In this document: positions 20,648 to 31,841 of the stretch, one piece after another | Layout of the letters: each line of letters opens with the position of its first letter | Position numbering within the stretch: position 1 is the stretch's first letter | Source: Prochlorococcus sp. AG-459-N19 | GTDB lineage: Bacteria; Cyanobacteriota; Cyanobacteriia; PCC-6307; Cyanobiaceae | Assembly (NCBI GenBank): GCA_003209375.1 | Contig: QCRF01000008.1 | Coordinates: forward strand, 1 to 38,260 | Direction of reading: 5' to 3' | Length of the DNA stretch: 38,260 nucleotides | Program-made: the position numbers and the translations under genes | The notes under the pieces: model-generated | Told to the model about the DNA's origin: nothing | Database searches by the model: none | The model's input: the letters and a program-made list of their open reading frames with translations, nothing else

Positions 20648-22186
20648 TTGTCTGAAATAAAAGAAGCCCGCTTACAAAAAGCTAATTCACTTGTTAGTAA
20701 AGGATTTGCTTCTTACGCTCAGAATTTTAAGGTTTCAAATAATACCAAATTTCTTATTCAAAAATTTGATTATTTGGAAAATGGTCAAGAGGAAGAATTC
20801 AGTGTTTCGCTTGCTGGTAGAGTGATGGCAAAAAGGGTAATGGGAAAAATTGCCTTTTTCACAATAAGCGATCAAGAAGGTCAGATTCAGCTTTATCTAG
20901 ATAAAAGGATTATTAATTTAAATTTAGAAAAACAAAAATTACTTTCTTTCGAGGATATCAAGGAAATAGTAGATATTGGGGATTGGATAGGCGTCTACGG
21001 AACTATTAAAAAAACTAATAAAGGAGAGCTTTCAATTAAAGTAGAAAAATGGGAAATGTTATCTAAATCATTAAAACCCTTACCAGATAAATGGCATGGA
21101 TTGACTGATATTGAAAAAAGATATAGACAACGATATCTAGATTTAATAGTGAATCCTCACTCTAAAAATGTATTTAAAATAAGAGCAAAATGTATAAGTT
21201 TCATTAGGAAATGGCTAGATAATAGAAATTTTTTAGAAATAGAGACTCCAATTTTGCAATCTGAAGCTGGTGGTGCTGAAGCGAGACCATTTATAACTCA
21301 TCACAATACATTAGACATTCCTCTGTATCTAAGAATAGCTACAGAATTACATTTAAAAAGAATGGTTGTCGGAGGATTCGAGAAAGTATATGAATTGGGA
21401 AGAATCTTCCGTAATGAGGGGATAAGCACAAGGCATAATCCAGAATTCACCTCGGTTGAAATTTATCAAGCCTTTTCTGACTATGTAGATATGATGAATT
21501 TAACAGAAGAATTGATTAAAGACACCATAGCTGATGCATGCGGGTCTTTAATAATTAATTATCAAAATAAAGAAATTGATTTTTCTAAACCTTGGTCACG
21601 AATATCTATGAAAGATATTGTCAAAAAATATACTGGAATTGATTTTGATTCATTTAGTGGAGACTTTCAAGCAGCAAAACAAGCCGTTAAAAGTATAAAT
21701 GTTGATTTCTCTAATAAAGTCAATACTATGGGAAGACTTTTAAATGAGGTCTTCGAGCAAAAAGTAGAATCAAAACTTATTGAACCCACTTTTGTTATCG
21801 ATTATCCTGTTGAAATTTCTCCTTTAGCTAGGCCTCATCTGGATAATAAAGAAATGGTTCAAAGATTTGAATTATTCATTGTTGGTCGAGAGCTGGCAAA
21901 TGCGTTTAGTGAGCTGATAGATCCAGTAGATCAAAGAGAGAGAATGCAATTACAGCAATCTCTTAGAGATGAAGGAGATCTTGAGGCTCACTGCATTGAT
22001 GAAGATTTCTTGAATGCTTTAGAGATTGGCATGCCGCCTACTGGAGGATTAGGAATAGGCATTGATAGGCTAATTATGTTACTTACCAATAGCGCATCAA
22101 TTAGAGATGTAATCCCTTTCCCGTTGTTAAAACCAGAAATAACTTCCAAAAAAAATGAAAAATTACCCTTGAATGAAGTAAAATAG
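20648..22186 (+). CDS. lysS: Lysyl-tRNA synthetase (class II)
   Basis: It charges tRNA-Lys with lysine. The 512 residues have the N-terminal OB anticodon-binding fold ([34 protein letters not shown]) and the three class II motifs: motif 1 around [21 protein letters not shown], motif 2 [19 protein letters not shown], and motif 3 [20 protein letters not shown] at 20648 is the start; no nearer ATG would keep the N-terminal helix. The C-terminal 20 residues are lysine-rich. A small conserved gene follows 29 bases downstream. Confidence 0.97.
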   Translation: MSEIKEARLQKANSLVSKGFASYAQNFKVSNNTKFLIQKFDYLENGQEEEFSVSLAGRVMAKRVMGKIAFFTISDQEGQIQLYLDKRIINLNLEKQKLLSFEDIKEIVDIGDWIGVYGTIKKTNKGELSIKVEKWEMLSKSLKPLPDKWHGLTDIEKRYRQRYLDLIVNPHSKNVFKIRAKCISFIRKWLDNRNFLEIETPILQSEAGGAEARPFITHHNTLDIPLYLRIATELHLKRMVVGGFEKVYELGRIFRNEGISTRHNPEFTSVEIYQAFSDYVDMMNLTEELIKDTIADACGSLIINYQNKEIDFSKPWSRISMKDIVKKYTGIDFDSFSGDFQAAKQAVKSINVDFSNKVNTMGRLLNEVFEQKVESKLIEPTFVIDYPVEISPLARPHLDNKEMVQRFELFIVGRELANAFSELIDPVDQRERMQLQQSLRDEGDLEAHCIDEDFLNALEIGMPPTGGLGIGIDRLIMLLTNSASIRDVIPFPLLKPEITSKKNEKLPLNEVK

Positions 22187-22215
22187 ATAAATTATTCCAA
22201 TACGAATTTTTTTAA

Positions 22216-22464
22216 ATGAGTGGTGAACGTGTTGGTTTCCGTTTCAAACACGCGGATGCAGTAGTAAAAAGAAATCCTCAAGGCCGATCAAGAAGAGGAT
22301 GGGTTATTGAACCAGTAGAGCAAACTACAAGCAGGGGTACAAAGATGCCTGCATACAAAATTCGCTGGAGAGATAGTGAGAGACCTGAAACTGTCTTGCA
22401 GCACATGTTAATTGCAGATCCAGATCCTTCCCCACCTCCAAGTTCAGTCAGTTTAGGTTCATAG
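22216..22464 (+). CDS. Small conserved cyanobacterial protein of unknown function
   Basis: The 82-residue protein has a basic N-terminal half (HADAVVKRNPQGRSRRGWVIEPVEQ) and a middle KIRWRDSERPETVLQHMLI. The tail is flexible and Pro/Ser-rich (DPDPSPPPSSVSLGS). It has no signal peptide or membrane span. Trp, Arg and alternating hydrophobic residues suggest a small beta-rich fold, perhaps SH3-like. I do not know a function. It lies 29 bases behind lysS in the same direction and 14 bases from the convergent smpB. The steady codon use and clear ATG support a real gene. Confidence 0.8.
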   Translation: MSGERVGFRFKHADAVVKRNPQGRSRRGWVIEPVEQTTSRGTKMPAYKIRWRDSERPETVLQHMLIADPDPSPPPSSVSLGS

Positions 22465-22478
22465 TTTAAATAATTTTT

Positions 22479-22973
22479 TTATCTTTTTAGTGCAGAATTG
22501 ATTTCTTTTTTAATACTTTTTTGTTTTTCATCTTGGCGTTTGTCATGTAATTTTTTACCTTTGCCGACTCCAATAGTTATTTTTATCCATGAGCCTTTTA
22601 AATAAAGGGATAATGGAACAATAGACATTCCTTTTTTTTCAGTATTGGATTTCATTTTTATGATTTCTTTTTTATGAAGTAGCAACTTTCTATTTCTTAA
22701 TGGATCATGATTAAAGAAAGACCCCACATTTTTATGTGGTGAAATGTGAACATTTAATAATAAGATCTCACCATCTCTGAATGAGCAGTACCCATCTCTT
22801 AAATTTGCTTTTCCGTTTCTAATGGATTTTACTTCAGTCCCTAAAAGCTCAATTCCAGCTTCGATTGTTTCTGATATTGAATATTGAAATTTAGCATACC
22901 TATTCTCAGCTAGAAGTTTAAAATTATCTGTTTTATTAGTATTTCTTTTAACTTTGTTTGAATTTTTTGGCAT
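22479..22973 (-). CDS. smpB: SsrA-binding protein SmpB
   Basis: SmpB carries tmRNA to stalled ribosomes for trans-translation. The 164 residues include [47 protein letters not shown] and [16 protein letters not shown]. Near the C-terminus is the [14 protein letters not shown] motif, which mimics the codon-anticodon helix. A basic Asn-rich N-terminal extension of about 20 residues precedes the fold. It diverges from ruvB over 52 bases. The tmRNA gene itself is not in the window. Confidence 0.97.
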   Translation of the reverse strand: MPKNSNKVKRNTNKTDNFKLLAENRYAKFQYSISETIEAGIELLGTEVKSIRNGKANLRDGYCSFRDGEILLLNVHISPHKNVGSFFNHDPLRNRKLLLHKKEIIKMKSNTEKKGMSIVPLSLYLKGSWIKITIGVGKGKKLHDKRQDEKQKSIKKEINSALKR

Positions 22974-23025
22974 TTTAGTTGTAAAAAATCTTTCTACTCA
23001 GAACAATTGCAATTAACCTTTCATT

Positions 23026-24084
23026 ATGGCAATAATTTCTTCCAATTTAGACGATAATGACTTTTCTCTTCGTAAAAAAGAGCTTAGGCTAGTTGATTCG
23101 AAAATCATTCCAGAAGAAAAGAGAAATAATAATTTGAATTTAGCGCGGCCTCTTACTTTTAAAGAATTTATTGGCCAAGAACAACTGAAATGTTCTTTAA
23201 GAATAGCTATAGATGCTTCAATTTTAAGAAAAGAACCCTTAGAGCATACTCTTTTATATGGACAGCCTGGTTTAGGTAAGACTACTCTTGCTTTTTTGAT
23301 AGCCCATGAATTGAATACAAAATGTAGGATTGCGACTGCACCAGCCATCGAAAGACCTAGAGATATTGTAGGTTTACTTCTTGGATTAAAAGAAGGTGAA
23401 GTTTTATTTATAGATGAGATACATCGCTTAAATAGGTTAACTGAAGAGTTGTTATATTCTGCAATGGAGGATTTTAGACTTGACTTAACTATGGGAGCTC
23501 ATAGAGGAGCCCGTTGCAGAACAATTAATCTTCCTAGGTTTACTCTGATTGGCGCGACAACTAAATTAGCCTCAATAAGTGCACCTCTAAGGGATAGATT
23601 TGGTATTTGTCAGAAAATTGAATTTTATACATTTGATGAGTTGAAACAAATTATTGTTAATTTCTCCCGATTAATAAACCTTAATTTAGATGATGAAGCA
23701 TCTTATGATTTAGCAAAGATATCTCGAGGGACTCCAAGAATTGCTTTAAGATTATTAAGACGAGTTAGAGATTATGCTCAAGTTGTTAAGAAAACTAATA
23801 AAATTACTTTGAATTTAATTAAAAAAGCTCTAAATTCATACCAAATAGATGAAAAAGGATTGGATTCTTTAGATACACGCTATTTATCTTTTCTTAACCA
23901 GAACTATAATACTCCAACTGGCCTTGATTCAATTGCAGCTGGCTTAGGTGACGATTCTTCGATGTTAGAATTTATAGTTGAGCCATATCTAATCAAAATC
24001 GGTTTTCTCACGAGAACTCCCAGAGGAAGATTGCTTACTGCTTTAGGAAAAAAATACATTGATTCAAAAAATGGTAACTTTTAA
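23026..24084 (+). CDS. ruvB: Holliday junction branch-migration helicase RuvB
   Basis: RuvB is the hexameric AAA+ motor that moves Holliday junctions with RuvA. Within 352 residues it has [17 protein letters not shown], Walker [13 protein letters not shown] near residue 80, Walker [12 protein letters not shown] near 130, sensor 1 [20 protein letters not shown] with the arginine finger, and a C-terminal winged helix ([37 protein letters not shown]). About 35 residues at the N-terminus are specific to this lineage. The next gene starts inside its 3' end. Confidence 0.97.
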   Translation: MAIISSNLDDNDFSLRKKELRLVDSKIIPEEKRNNNLNLARPLTFKEFIGQEQLKCSLRIAIDASILRKEPLEHTLLYGQPGLGKTTLAFLIAHELNTKCRIATAPAIERPRDIVGLLLGLKEGEVLFIDEIHRLNRLTEELLYSAMEDFRLDLTMGAHRGARCRTINLPRFTLIGATTKLASISAPLRDRFGICQKIEFYTFDELKQIIVNFSRLINLNLDDEASYDLAKISRGTPRIALRLLRRVRDYAQVVKKTNKITLNLIKKALNSYQIDEKGLDSLDTRYLSFLNQNYNTPTGLDSIAAGLGDDSSMLEFIVEPYLIKIGFLTRTPRGRLLTALGKKYIDSKNGNF

Positions 24085-24859
24085 AAAAGTTAAGGTTTGT
24101 TTTTTATTAATTTTTATTTTTTTTAATATTTTTTATATTGCACCATGCTATTCATTGCCTTTAAGAGAGGATTTGTTTAAAAATGCATTAGATCTAAGTT
24201 CAGGCGGAAAATTTAATCTCGCTTTAAAAGAATGGAATCAATATCTTGATTTTTATCCTGATGATGCTGCAGGTTTTAGCAATAGAGGAAATGTAAGGCT
24301 TGTTACAGGAGATGTAAAGGGATCAATAGATGACCAAAATAAGGCAATAAGTTTGAATCCCAGTGAGATAGATCCTTATATCAATAGGGGGATAGCAGAG
24401 GAAGCATTGGGTCTATGGTCGGAAGCGAAAAAAGATTATATGTTTGTTCTTTCGCAAGATAGTAAAAATTTCTCAGCATTATATAATTTGGCTAATGTAG
24501 AAGGATCTATTTCACATTGGGAAAAAGCAAGAGATTTATTTTCAAAGGCTGCTTTATATAATCCTGGATTTGCAATGGCTAGGTCAAGCATGGCATTAGC
24601 AAATTTTCAATTGGGAAATATTGATGAATCTGAAAGAGAATTAAAAAAATTAATTAGACGTTATCCAACCTTTGCAGATGCAAGGGCGGCTTTAACAGCG
24701 TTGAATTGGTCAAAGGGTGAATCTGGAAAAGCAGAGAGTAATTGGATTGCGGTAACTGAGTTAGATCCTAGATATAGTGATGAAGAATGGTTAAAAAAAA
24801 TAAGAAGATGGCCTCCACAACCAATTAAAGATTTAATGAATTTTATCAATTTAAAATAA
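24071..24859 (+). CDS. Exported tetratricopeptide-repeat protein
   Basis: I place the start at ATG 24071, inside the ruvB 3' end (14-base overlap); a TTG at 24059 would add only four residues. The 262-residue product has a long hydrophobic N-terminal segment ([20 protein letters not shown]), a signal peptide or anchor. At least four TPR units follow, for example [32 protein letters not shown] and [32 protein letters not shown]. The C-terminus ends [21 protein letters not shown] proteins of this kind act as scaffolds in the thylakoid or periplasm, including photosystem assembly factors; the partner here is unknown. Confidence 0.88.
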   Translation: MVTFKKVKVCFLLIFIFFNIFYIAPCYSLPLREDLFKNALDLSSGGKFNLALKEWNQYLDFYPDDAAGFSNRGNVRLVTGDVKGSIDDQNKAISLNPSEIDPYINRGIAEEALGLWSEAKKDYMFVLSQDSKNFSALYNLANVEGSISHWEKARDLFSKAALYNPGFAMARSSMALANFQLGNIDESERELKKLIRRYPTFADARAALTALNWSKGESGKAESNWIAVTELDPRYSDEEWLKKIRRWPPQPIKDLMNFINLK

Positions 24860-24862
24860 GTA

Positions 24863-26047
24863 ATGAATAAAGATCAGCTTTGCGAAAAAATTGATTCGTT
24901 TAATGATGAATTAATTAACTTAAGAAGACATATACATGCACATCCTGAATTAAGTGGACTTGAAAATCAAACAGCGATCTTGATAAGTGGTTTTTTAAAA
25001 AATATTGGTTGGAATGTTAAAGAATCTATAGGCAGGACAGGAGTCATAGCTGATTTTGGCCCCTTAGATAAGGGCATTATAGGTTTAAGAGTGGATATGG
25101 ATGCTTTGCCAATATTTGAGGAAACTAGATTAAGTTTTTCTTCCAAAGTAGATGGTGTTATGCATGCCTGTGGTCATGATTTGCATATATCGATTGGATT
25201 GGGTGTGGCAAAAATTATTAAGGATTTAAAACTAAATTTTGGGATTCGGATAATTTTTCAGCCTGCTGAAGAAATTGCGAGTGGAGCTAGATGGATGATT
25301 AAGGATGGCGCAACTAATGGTTTAACACATATTTTGGGAGTTCATGTTTACCCCGATTTATCCGTAGGGACTATTGGCATTAAAGAGGGAAGTTTAACTG
25401 CAGCTGCAGGAGAACTTAAGGTGGAGATTAAAGGAAAATCAGGCCATGGTGCCCGACCTCACGAAGGAGTTGATGCTATTTGGGTGGCATCTAAAGTTAT
25501 TTCGGGAATTCAAGAATCAATAACAAGGAAGTTAGACCCTCTAGATCCTGTAGTAATAACTTTTGGAAAAATAAATGGTGGTAATGCTTTTAATGTTCTT
25601 GCAGAAAAAGTCAATTTAATTGGTACGGTTAGATGCACTAATCTTAAAGTTTTTAATAATATTGGTAATTGGCTCAATGAGAATATCACTTCTTTAGCTA
25701 ATAGTTGTGGAGCTGAAGCAAAAGTAATATTTAGAGAAATCACTCCTGCAGTTAACAATAATTCTGAAATTAATAAAGTCCTCAGAGATTCGGGAATTAA
25801 GATTTTGGGTCAAGAAAATGTTATCGAATTACAAAAACCATCATTAGGAGCTGAAGATTTCGCTGAATTCTTAAATGAGATTCCTGGAGCAATGTTTAGG
25901 CTTGGCGTTTCTACTTCAAATGGATGTGCTCCTCTTCATAGTTCTAAATTTGATCCAGATGAAAGAGCAATTGCTGTTGGCATTAAAGTGATAACAGAAT
26001 CCATAGTAAAATTAAATAATGAAAAAATTAATACAATTGGTAAATAA
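24863..26047 (+). CDS. M20 family amidohydrolase (IAA-amino acid/hippurate hydrolase type)
   Basis: The 394 residues match M20D peptidases. RRHIHAHPELSG opens the fold, DMDALPI holds a catalytic Asp region, MHACGHDLHI provides metal-binding Cys and His, and QPAEE carries the catalytic and metal Glu. GVHVYPDL and the distal APLHSSKFDPDE add metal-site His residues. A dimerisation domain lies around residues 180-295. Members hydrolyse N-acyl amino acids, hippurate or auxin conjugates; the physiological substrate is not known. It follows the TPR gene by three bases and overlaps the next gene by 29 bases. Confidence 0.93.
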   Translation: MNKDQLCEKIDSFNDELINLRRHIHAHPELSGLENQTAILISGFLKNIGWNVKESIGRTGVIADFGPLDKGIIGLRVDMDALPIFEETRLSFSSKVDGVMHACGHDLHISIGLGVAKIIKDLKLNFGIRIIFQPAEEIASGARWMIKDGATNGLTHILGVHVYPDLSVGTIGIKEGSLTAAAGELKVEIKGKSGHGARPHEGVDAIWVASKVISGIQESITRKLDPLDPVVITFGKINGGNAFNVLAEKVNLIGTVRCTNLKVFNNIGNWLNENITSLANSCGAEAKVIFREITPAVNNNSEINKVLRDSGIKILGQENVIELQKPSLGAEDFAEFLNEIPGAMFRLGVSTSNGCAPLHSSKFDPDERAIAVGIKVITESIVKLNNEKINTIGK

Positions 26048-26258
26048 AATTAATGACAAATTTATTTTATCTTTTGTGGCTCCTTTAATGATCCTCATAT
26101 CTATTGTTGGATTGATATTTAAGGGCAATTCTAGGAAGATTTTTTATTTACCTATTGGCTTAATGGGGATTGTAATTATTTTAGAGAAGGTTGCAAGCAG
26201 AAAATTAGATAGGAAAAATATTTTAAAAAAGATAAAGTCTTATCAAAAATTGAAATAA
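26019..26258 (+). CDS. Small membrane protein, possibly DUF3188
   Basis: A 79-residue product starts at an ATG inside the amidohydrolase gene (29-base overlap). It has two hydrophobic spans, about residues 16-34 (LSFVAPLMILISIVGLIF) and 40-57 (KIFYLPIGLMGIVIILE), and a lysine-rich tail. The layout resembles the small cyanobacterial DUF3188 family, named from memory and with caution. The first 12 residues are encoded in the overlap. It ends the ruvB-TPR-amidohydrolase cluster. Function unknown. Confidence 0.68.
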   Translation: MKKLIQLVNKINDKFILSFVAPLMILISIVGLIFKGNSRKIFYLPIGLMGIVIILEKVASRKLDRKNILKKIKSYQKLK

Positions 26259-26324
26259 AATAATTTTATTTATTTTTATGCAATATGCGATGACTATTTT
26301 TTAGAAAAGAGCTATTAATAAGAA

Positions 26325-26411
26325 TAATACTAGGGGTGCTAGGAAATTTAACTTAGCTGAGATCATACCCTTTGAACCTAAATCATTAATCTTGATGCCG
26401 GGAAGTGGAGA
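26325..26411 (+). promoter_or_regulatory. TPP riboswitch in the thiC leader
   Basis: The conserved THI-box elements appear in order: CTAGGGGTGCT (26330-26340), GCTGAGATCATACCCTTTGA (26356-26375), AACC, the P4 pair ATCA/TGAT, and CCGGGAAGTGG. Thiamine pyrophosphate binding should switch thiC off. P1 looks weak: only ACT/AGT pairs outside the core. Downstream, a palindrome TTTGATCAAA (26412-26421) may belong to the expression platform. No purine-rich ribosome site stands directly before the thiC ATG. The rest of the 198-base gap (26259-26324) holds nothing recognisable. Confidence 0.93.
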
Positions 26412-26453
26412 TTTGATCAAACTTTAGTAATAACACTTTTTAAAAATTTGTAA

Positions 26454-27827
<1,374 letters not shown>

Positions 27828-27841
27828 TTATCAATTAGATG

Positions 27842-29848
27842 TTATAGAATTTCCTTCGTCTTATTAACTACGTTTTCGACTGTAAATCCAAAATTCTTCA
27901 TACATTCTCCACCTGGGGCTGATGCACCAAATCTATCCATAGTAATACAAATTCCATCAAAACCTGTATATTTATGCCAACCGAATGAATGGGCAGCTTC
28001 TACTACAACTCTCTTTTTCACACTACTAGGTAAAACACTTTCTTTGTAAGATTCTTCTTGTTCTTCAAAAAGTTCTACACAAGGCATAGAAACAACTCTA
28101 ATTTTTTTATCTAAGTTTGAAATTTCCTTACTTGCTTCAATGCAAAGATTCAGTTCGCTTCCAGTGCCTATAAATATTAGATCTGGTGTTCCTTCGCAAT
28201 CAGAAACTATATATCCTCCTAGAGCAACTTTGTCGATCGAAGTATTTTCTTGATTAGGCATACCTTGTCTACTTAAACAAAGAGCAGAAGGTCGTTTTCG
28301 ATTTTGAATAGCAAGCTTGTAAGCTCCACTTGTCTCATTTCCATCTCCTGGCCTGAAAACTAGCATGTTAGGCATGGCACGAAGAGAAGGGATAGTTTCA
28401 ATAGGTTGATGTGTTGGCCCGTCTTCTCCTACACCAATCGAATCATGGGTTAATACATAGATCACTCCTAATTCGCTGAGTGCCGAAAGCCTCATTGAAC
28501 CTCTCATATAATCGGCGAAAACAAGGAAGGTTCCACCATAAGGAATAAGACCACTATTATGATATGCAATACCATTAAGTACAGCTGCCATAGCATGCTC
28601 TCGTACACCAAAATGTAAATATCTTTTTTCAGGACTATGAGGCTGGAATGATCCAGTTTCCCCCTTGATATCTGTGTAATTAGAGTGGGTTAAATCTGCG
28701 GATCCACCAATTAATTCAGGCAAGTTAGGTCCTAGAGCACCTAAACATATTTGTGAATGCTTTCTAGTGGCCAAACCTTTATCATCGGGCGAATAAAAGG
28801 GGAGATCTGAGTCCCAATTCTCTGGTAATTGGCCTTTTAACATTCTGTTTAACTCCGCCCCTTCAGAGGGATATTTTTTTCTATATTCTTCAAATTTAGA
28901 ATCCCATTCTTTCTCTAAATTTTCGCCTTTGTTTATTGACTTTCTAAAATGCGCATATACTTCATCTGGTATTTCAAATGGAGGATAATCCCAATTTAGA
29001 AACTCTCTAGTTAATGTAGCTTCTTCTTCTCCTACAGCTGCTCCATGAATTCCAGCAGTATCTGATTTATTGGGAGATCCATAACCTATGGTTGTAGAAA
29101 TTTTTATAATTGAAGGCTTATCTGTAATTGATTTTGCTTTTTCGATAGCTTCAGTTATTCCTTTAACATCATGATTTCCATCTGCAACATGTTGTACATG
29201 CCATCCATAAGCTTCGTATCTTTTTAAAACATCTTCGGTGAAAGAAACATCGGTTCGCCCGTCGATTGTAATTTGATTATCGTCATAGAGTGCAATTAAT
29301 TTTCCAAGTTTAAGATGACCAGCTAGTGAGCAGGCCTCTGATGCAATTCCTTCTTGATTACAGCCGTCACCCATTATTACGTAGGTATAATGATCGACGA
29401 TATTGCAATCAGGCTTATTAAATTTTGCTGCTAAGTGAGTTTCAGCTATTGCTAAACCAACTGCATTTGAAATTCCGGCTCCAAGAGGCCCAGCTGTAAC
29501 TTCAACACCTTCAGTTTCGAATGTTTCTGGATGCCCTGGAGTTTTTGATCCCCATTGCCTAAATTCTTTTATATCTTCTATCGAAACTGATTTATATCCT
29601 GTCAAATGAAGCAAGGAATATAAAAGCATACAGCCATGACCAGCTGACAATACAAAACGGTCTCTATTGAACCATTTTGGGTTATTCGGGTTGTGATTAA
29701 GTATGTTTTGCCATAATGCATATCCCATAGGAGCACATCCCATTGGTAATCCAGGATGTCCACTATTAGATTTATTAACTGCATCTACAGCAAGCATTCT
29801 TATACTATTTACACAAAGTGATTCTAATGAAACAGATGCAGCGACCAT
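27842..29848 (-). CDS. tkt: Transketolase
   Basis: Transketolase moves two-carbon units in the Calvin cycle and pentose phosphate pathway using TPP. The 668 residues show [23 protein letters not shown], the catalytic His in [11 protein letters not shown], and the TPP motif [13 protein letters not shown]...YDDNQ. A second half follows with [17 protein letters not shown] and [18 protein letters not shown]. The ATG is 43 bases behind the fabF stop, so acpP-fabF-tkt may be one unit, placing a TPP enzyme tail to tail with the thiamine synthesis gene thiC. Confidence 0.98.
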   Translation of the reverse strand: MVAASVSLESLCVNSIRMLAVDAVNKSNSGHPGLPMGCAPMGYALWQNILNHNPNNPKWFNRDRFVLSAGHGCMLLYSLLHLTGYKSVSIEDIKEFRQWGSKTPGHPETFETEGVEVTAGPLGAGISNAVGLAIAETHLAAKFNKPDCNIVDHYTYVIMGDGCNQEGIASEACSLAGHLKLGKLIALYDDNQITIDGRTDVSFTEDVLKRYEAYGWHVQHVADGNHDVKGITEAIEKAKSITDKPSIIKISTTIGYGSPNKSDTAGIHGAAVGEEEATLTREFLNWDYPPFEIPDEVYAHFRKSINKGENLEKEWDSKFEEYRKKYPSEGAELNRMLKGQLPENWDSDLPFYSPDDKGLATRKHSQICLGALGPNLPELIGGSADLTHSNYTDIKGETGSFQPHSPEKRYLHFGVREHAMAAVLNGIAYHNSGLIPYGGTFLVFADYMRGSMRLSALSELGVIYVLTHDSIGVGEDGPTHQPIETIPSLRAMPNMLVFRPGDGNETSGAYKLAIQNRKRPSALCLSRQGMPNQENTSIDKVALGGYIVSDCEGTPDLIFIGTGSELNLCIEASKEISNLDKKIRVVSMPCVELFEEQEESYKESVLPSSVKKRVVVEAAHSFGWHKYTGFDGICITMDRFGASAPGGECMKNFGFTVENVVNKTKEIL

Positions 29849-29891
29849 TGTTTTAAAATAAGTTAAGTTGGAAATACAGAATTGGTTGTCT

Positions 29892-31136
29892 TCAATTCAT
29901 TTTGCTGAAAGCAAGGCAAACATTGTGACCACCAAAACCGAAAGAATTAGAAAGAGCAACTCCTAATTGAGCTTCTCTTGCATCATTTGGTACATAATCA
30001 AGATCACATTCAGGATCTGGATTGACGTAGTTAATTGTAGGAGGGATAAAATTATGTGTCAAAGAAAGTATACAAGCTACAGCTTCTATACCTCCTGAGC
30101 CTCCTAGGAGATGACCAGTCATCGACTTAGTAGAGCTTACAGGAATAAGGTAAGATCTGTCTCTAAAAATAGATTTAATTGCAGAAGTTTCATTTTTATC
30201 ATTAGCTGATGTACTTGTTCCATGAGCATTTATGTAATCAACTTTTTCAAGGCTAAGACAAGCTTCTTCTATTGCTAATTTAATAGCTTCTGCGCCTCCA
30301 GCCCCGCCTGGAGATGGAGCAGTAATATGATGAGCATCACATGTTGTTCCATATCCAACTATTTCTGCATAAATTCTCGCATTCCTTTTTTGTGCATTTT
30401 CTAAAGTTTCTAAAACAAGAATTCCAGATCCCTCTCCAATAACAAATCCATCTCTTTCTGCATCAAAAGGCCTGCTGGCAGTTTGAGGGCTGTCATTTCT
30501 GGAAGAAAGAGCCTTTGCACTGGCAAAACCTGCTACTCCTAGGGGCGTAATGCTCGCTTCTGCCCCACCACAGATCATTGCATCTGCTTTTCCAAGTTGG
30601 AGTATTCTAAAAGAATCACCAATTGCATTTGAACCGGCAGCGCAAGCGGTAGAAACAGAGGAACTTGGCCCTTTTGCACCTAAAGCAATTGCAGCCAATC
30701 CAGTTGCCATGTTTGGAATCATCATTGGGACTGTAAATGGACTTACTCTTTTAGGCCCTTTGTGACTCAATATTTGAGCTTGACTTTCCATAGTTAGTAA
30801 GCCTCCAACACCTGAACCAATAATCACTCCAATTCTTGATGCATTATGTTCAGTAATTTCAAGTCCAGAATCATTAAAGGCTTGCTTTGCAGCAATAACT
30901 CCAAATTGGGAAAAACGATCCCATCTTTTGGATTCTTTAGCTTCAATAAAATTTTCAAATTGAAGATTTTTTACTTCTGCAGCAAATTTGCAGGGATGTT
31001 GTTCAGGATCAAAGAGAGTAATATCTGAGATCCCATTAGTACCTGTTTGAAGACCGACTAAATATTCATCAATGTTATTACCAATTGGAGTTACTGCTCC
31101 GATACCAGTAATAACTACTCGATGGAAATTTGGCAT
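29892..31136 (-). CDS. fabF: 3-oxoacyl-[acyl-carrier-protein] synthase II
   Basis: This is the condensing enzyme of fatty acid elongation. The 414 residues include [15 protein letters not shown], the nucleophile Cys in [14 protein letters not shown], and the His residues in [15 protein letters not shown] and [16 protein letters not shown], a complete Cys-His-His triad. NSFGFGGHN ends the fold. It starts six bases after acpP, its carrier protein, so the two are surely co-transcribed. Confidence 0.98.
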   Translation of the reverse strand: MPNFHRVVITGIGAVTPIGNNIDEYLVGLQTGTNGISDITLFDPEQHPCKFAAEVKNLQFENFIEAKESKRWDRFSQFGVIAAKQAFNDSGLEITEHNASRIGVIIGSGVGGLLTMESQAQILSHKGPKRVSPFTVPMMIPNMATGLAAIALGAKGPSSSVSTACAAGSNAIGDSFRILQLGKADAMICGGAEASITPLGVAGFASAKALSSRNDSPQTASRPFDAERDGFVIGEGSGILVLETLENAQKRNARIYAEIVGYGTTCDAHHITAPSPGGAGGAEAIKLAIEEACLSLEKVDYINAHGTSTSANDKNETSAIKSIFRDRSYLIPVSSTKSMTGHLLGGSGGIEAVACILSLTHNFIPPTINYVNPDPECDLDYVPNDAREAQLGVALSNSFGFGGHNVCLAFSKMN

Positions 31137-31142
31137 TCTTTA

Positions 31143-31382
31143 TTAACCTTTTTTTTCTTCGATGAATTTTACTGCATCACCAACAGTAGCTATTCCTTCA
31201 GCTGCTTCATCAGGAATTTCAATATCAAATGCTTCTTCAAGAGCCATCACTAGTTCAACGGTATCTAATGAATCTGCACCTAAATCATTTTGGAAATTTG
31301 AATCTGATTTTACTTCTCCTGGTTCAACGCTTAATTGTTCTGAAACAATTGAACAGACTTTTTCGAGGATTTCTTGTGACAT
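31143..31382 (-). CDS. acpP: Acyl carrier protein
   Basis: The 79-residue acidic helical protein has Ser38 in [18 protein letters not shown], the 4'-phosphopantetheine attachment site. It carries acyl chains in fatty acid synthesis. Length and sequence are standard. It is first in the acpP-fabF(-tkt) unit and diverges from psaC across 133 bases. That gap contains an AT-rich region with TTGTTA and CATATA/TATAGA elements on the minus strand that could be its promoter, weakly supported. Confidence 0.98.
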   Translation of the reverse strand: MSQEILEKVCSIVSEQLSVEPGEVKSDSNFQNDLGADSLDTVELVMALEEAFDIEIPDEAAEGIATVGDAVKFIEEKKG

Positions 31383-31473
31383 AGTTTATGAAAATTACTA
31401 ATTATCTATATGATTTTATGCCCTAGAGTTAACAAGAGTGAAGCATATCTTAATTTTTTTAATTTCTTTGTAA

Positions 31474-31761
<288 letters not shown>

Positions 31762-31813
31762 TTTTTATAGTGCAGTTTTAAGAGAGTCCATATTTCAGTA
31801 AATACGCATTTTA

Positions 31814-31830
31814 TTTCAATATAATTGAAA
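31814..31830 (+). promoter_or_regulatory. Inverted repeat over the predicted glmS -10 element
   Basis: TTTCAAT (31814-31820) and ATTGAAA (31824-31830) form a perfect 7-bp inverted repeat with a three-base centre. A TATAAT at 31820-31825 lies in its middle, 17 bases before the glmS ATG. It could be the -10 with an overlapping operator, or a small hairpin in the leader. No glmS ribozyme fits in the 80-base gap. Confidence 0.35.
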
Positions 31831-31841
31831 AAAAAATTCGT

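Noticed and set aside
24059..24070. TTG start for the TPR protein
   Set aside because: The ATG at 24071 gives a cleaner signal peptide and loses nothing conserved.
31162..31401. Open plus-strand frame of 79 codons opposite acpP
   Set aside because: It is an exact antisense shadow of the highly conserved acpP; the product is Ser/Thr-rich without any recognisable fold.
31762..31841. A glmS ribozyme in the glmS leader
   Set aside because: The gap is only 80 bases, too short for the ribozyme core, and the conserved core is not seen.
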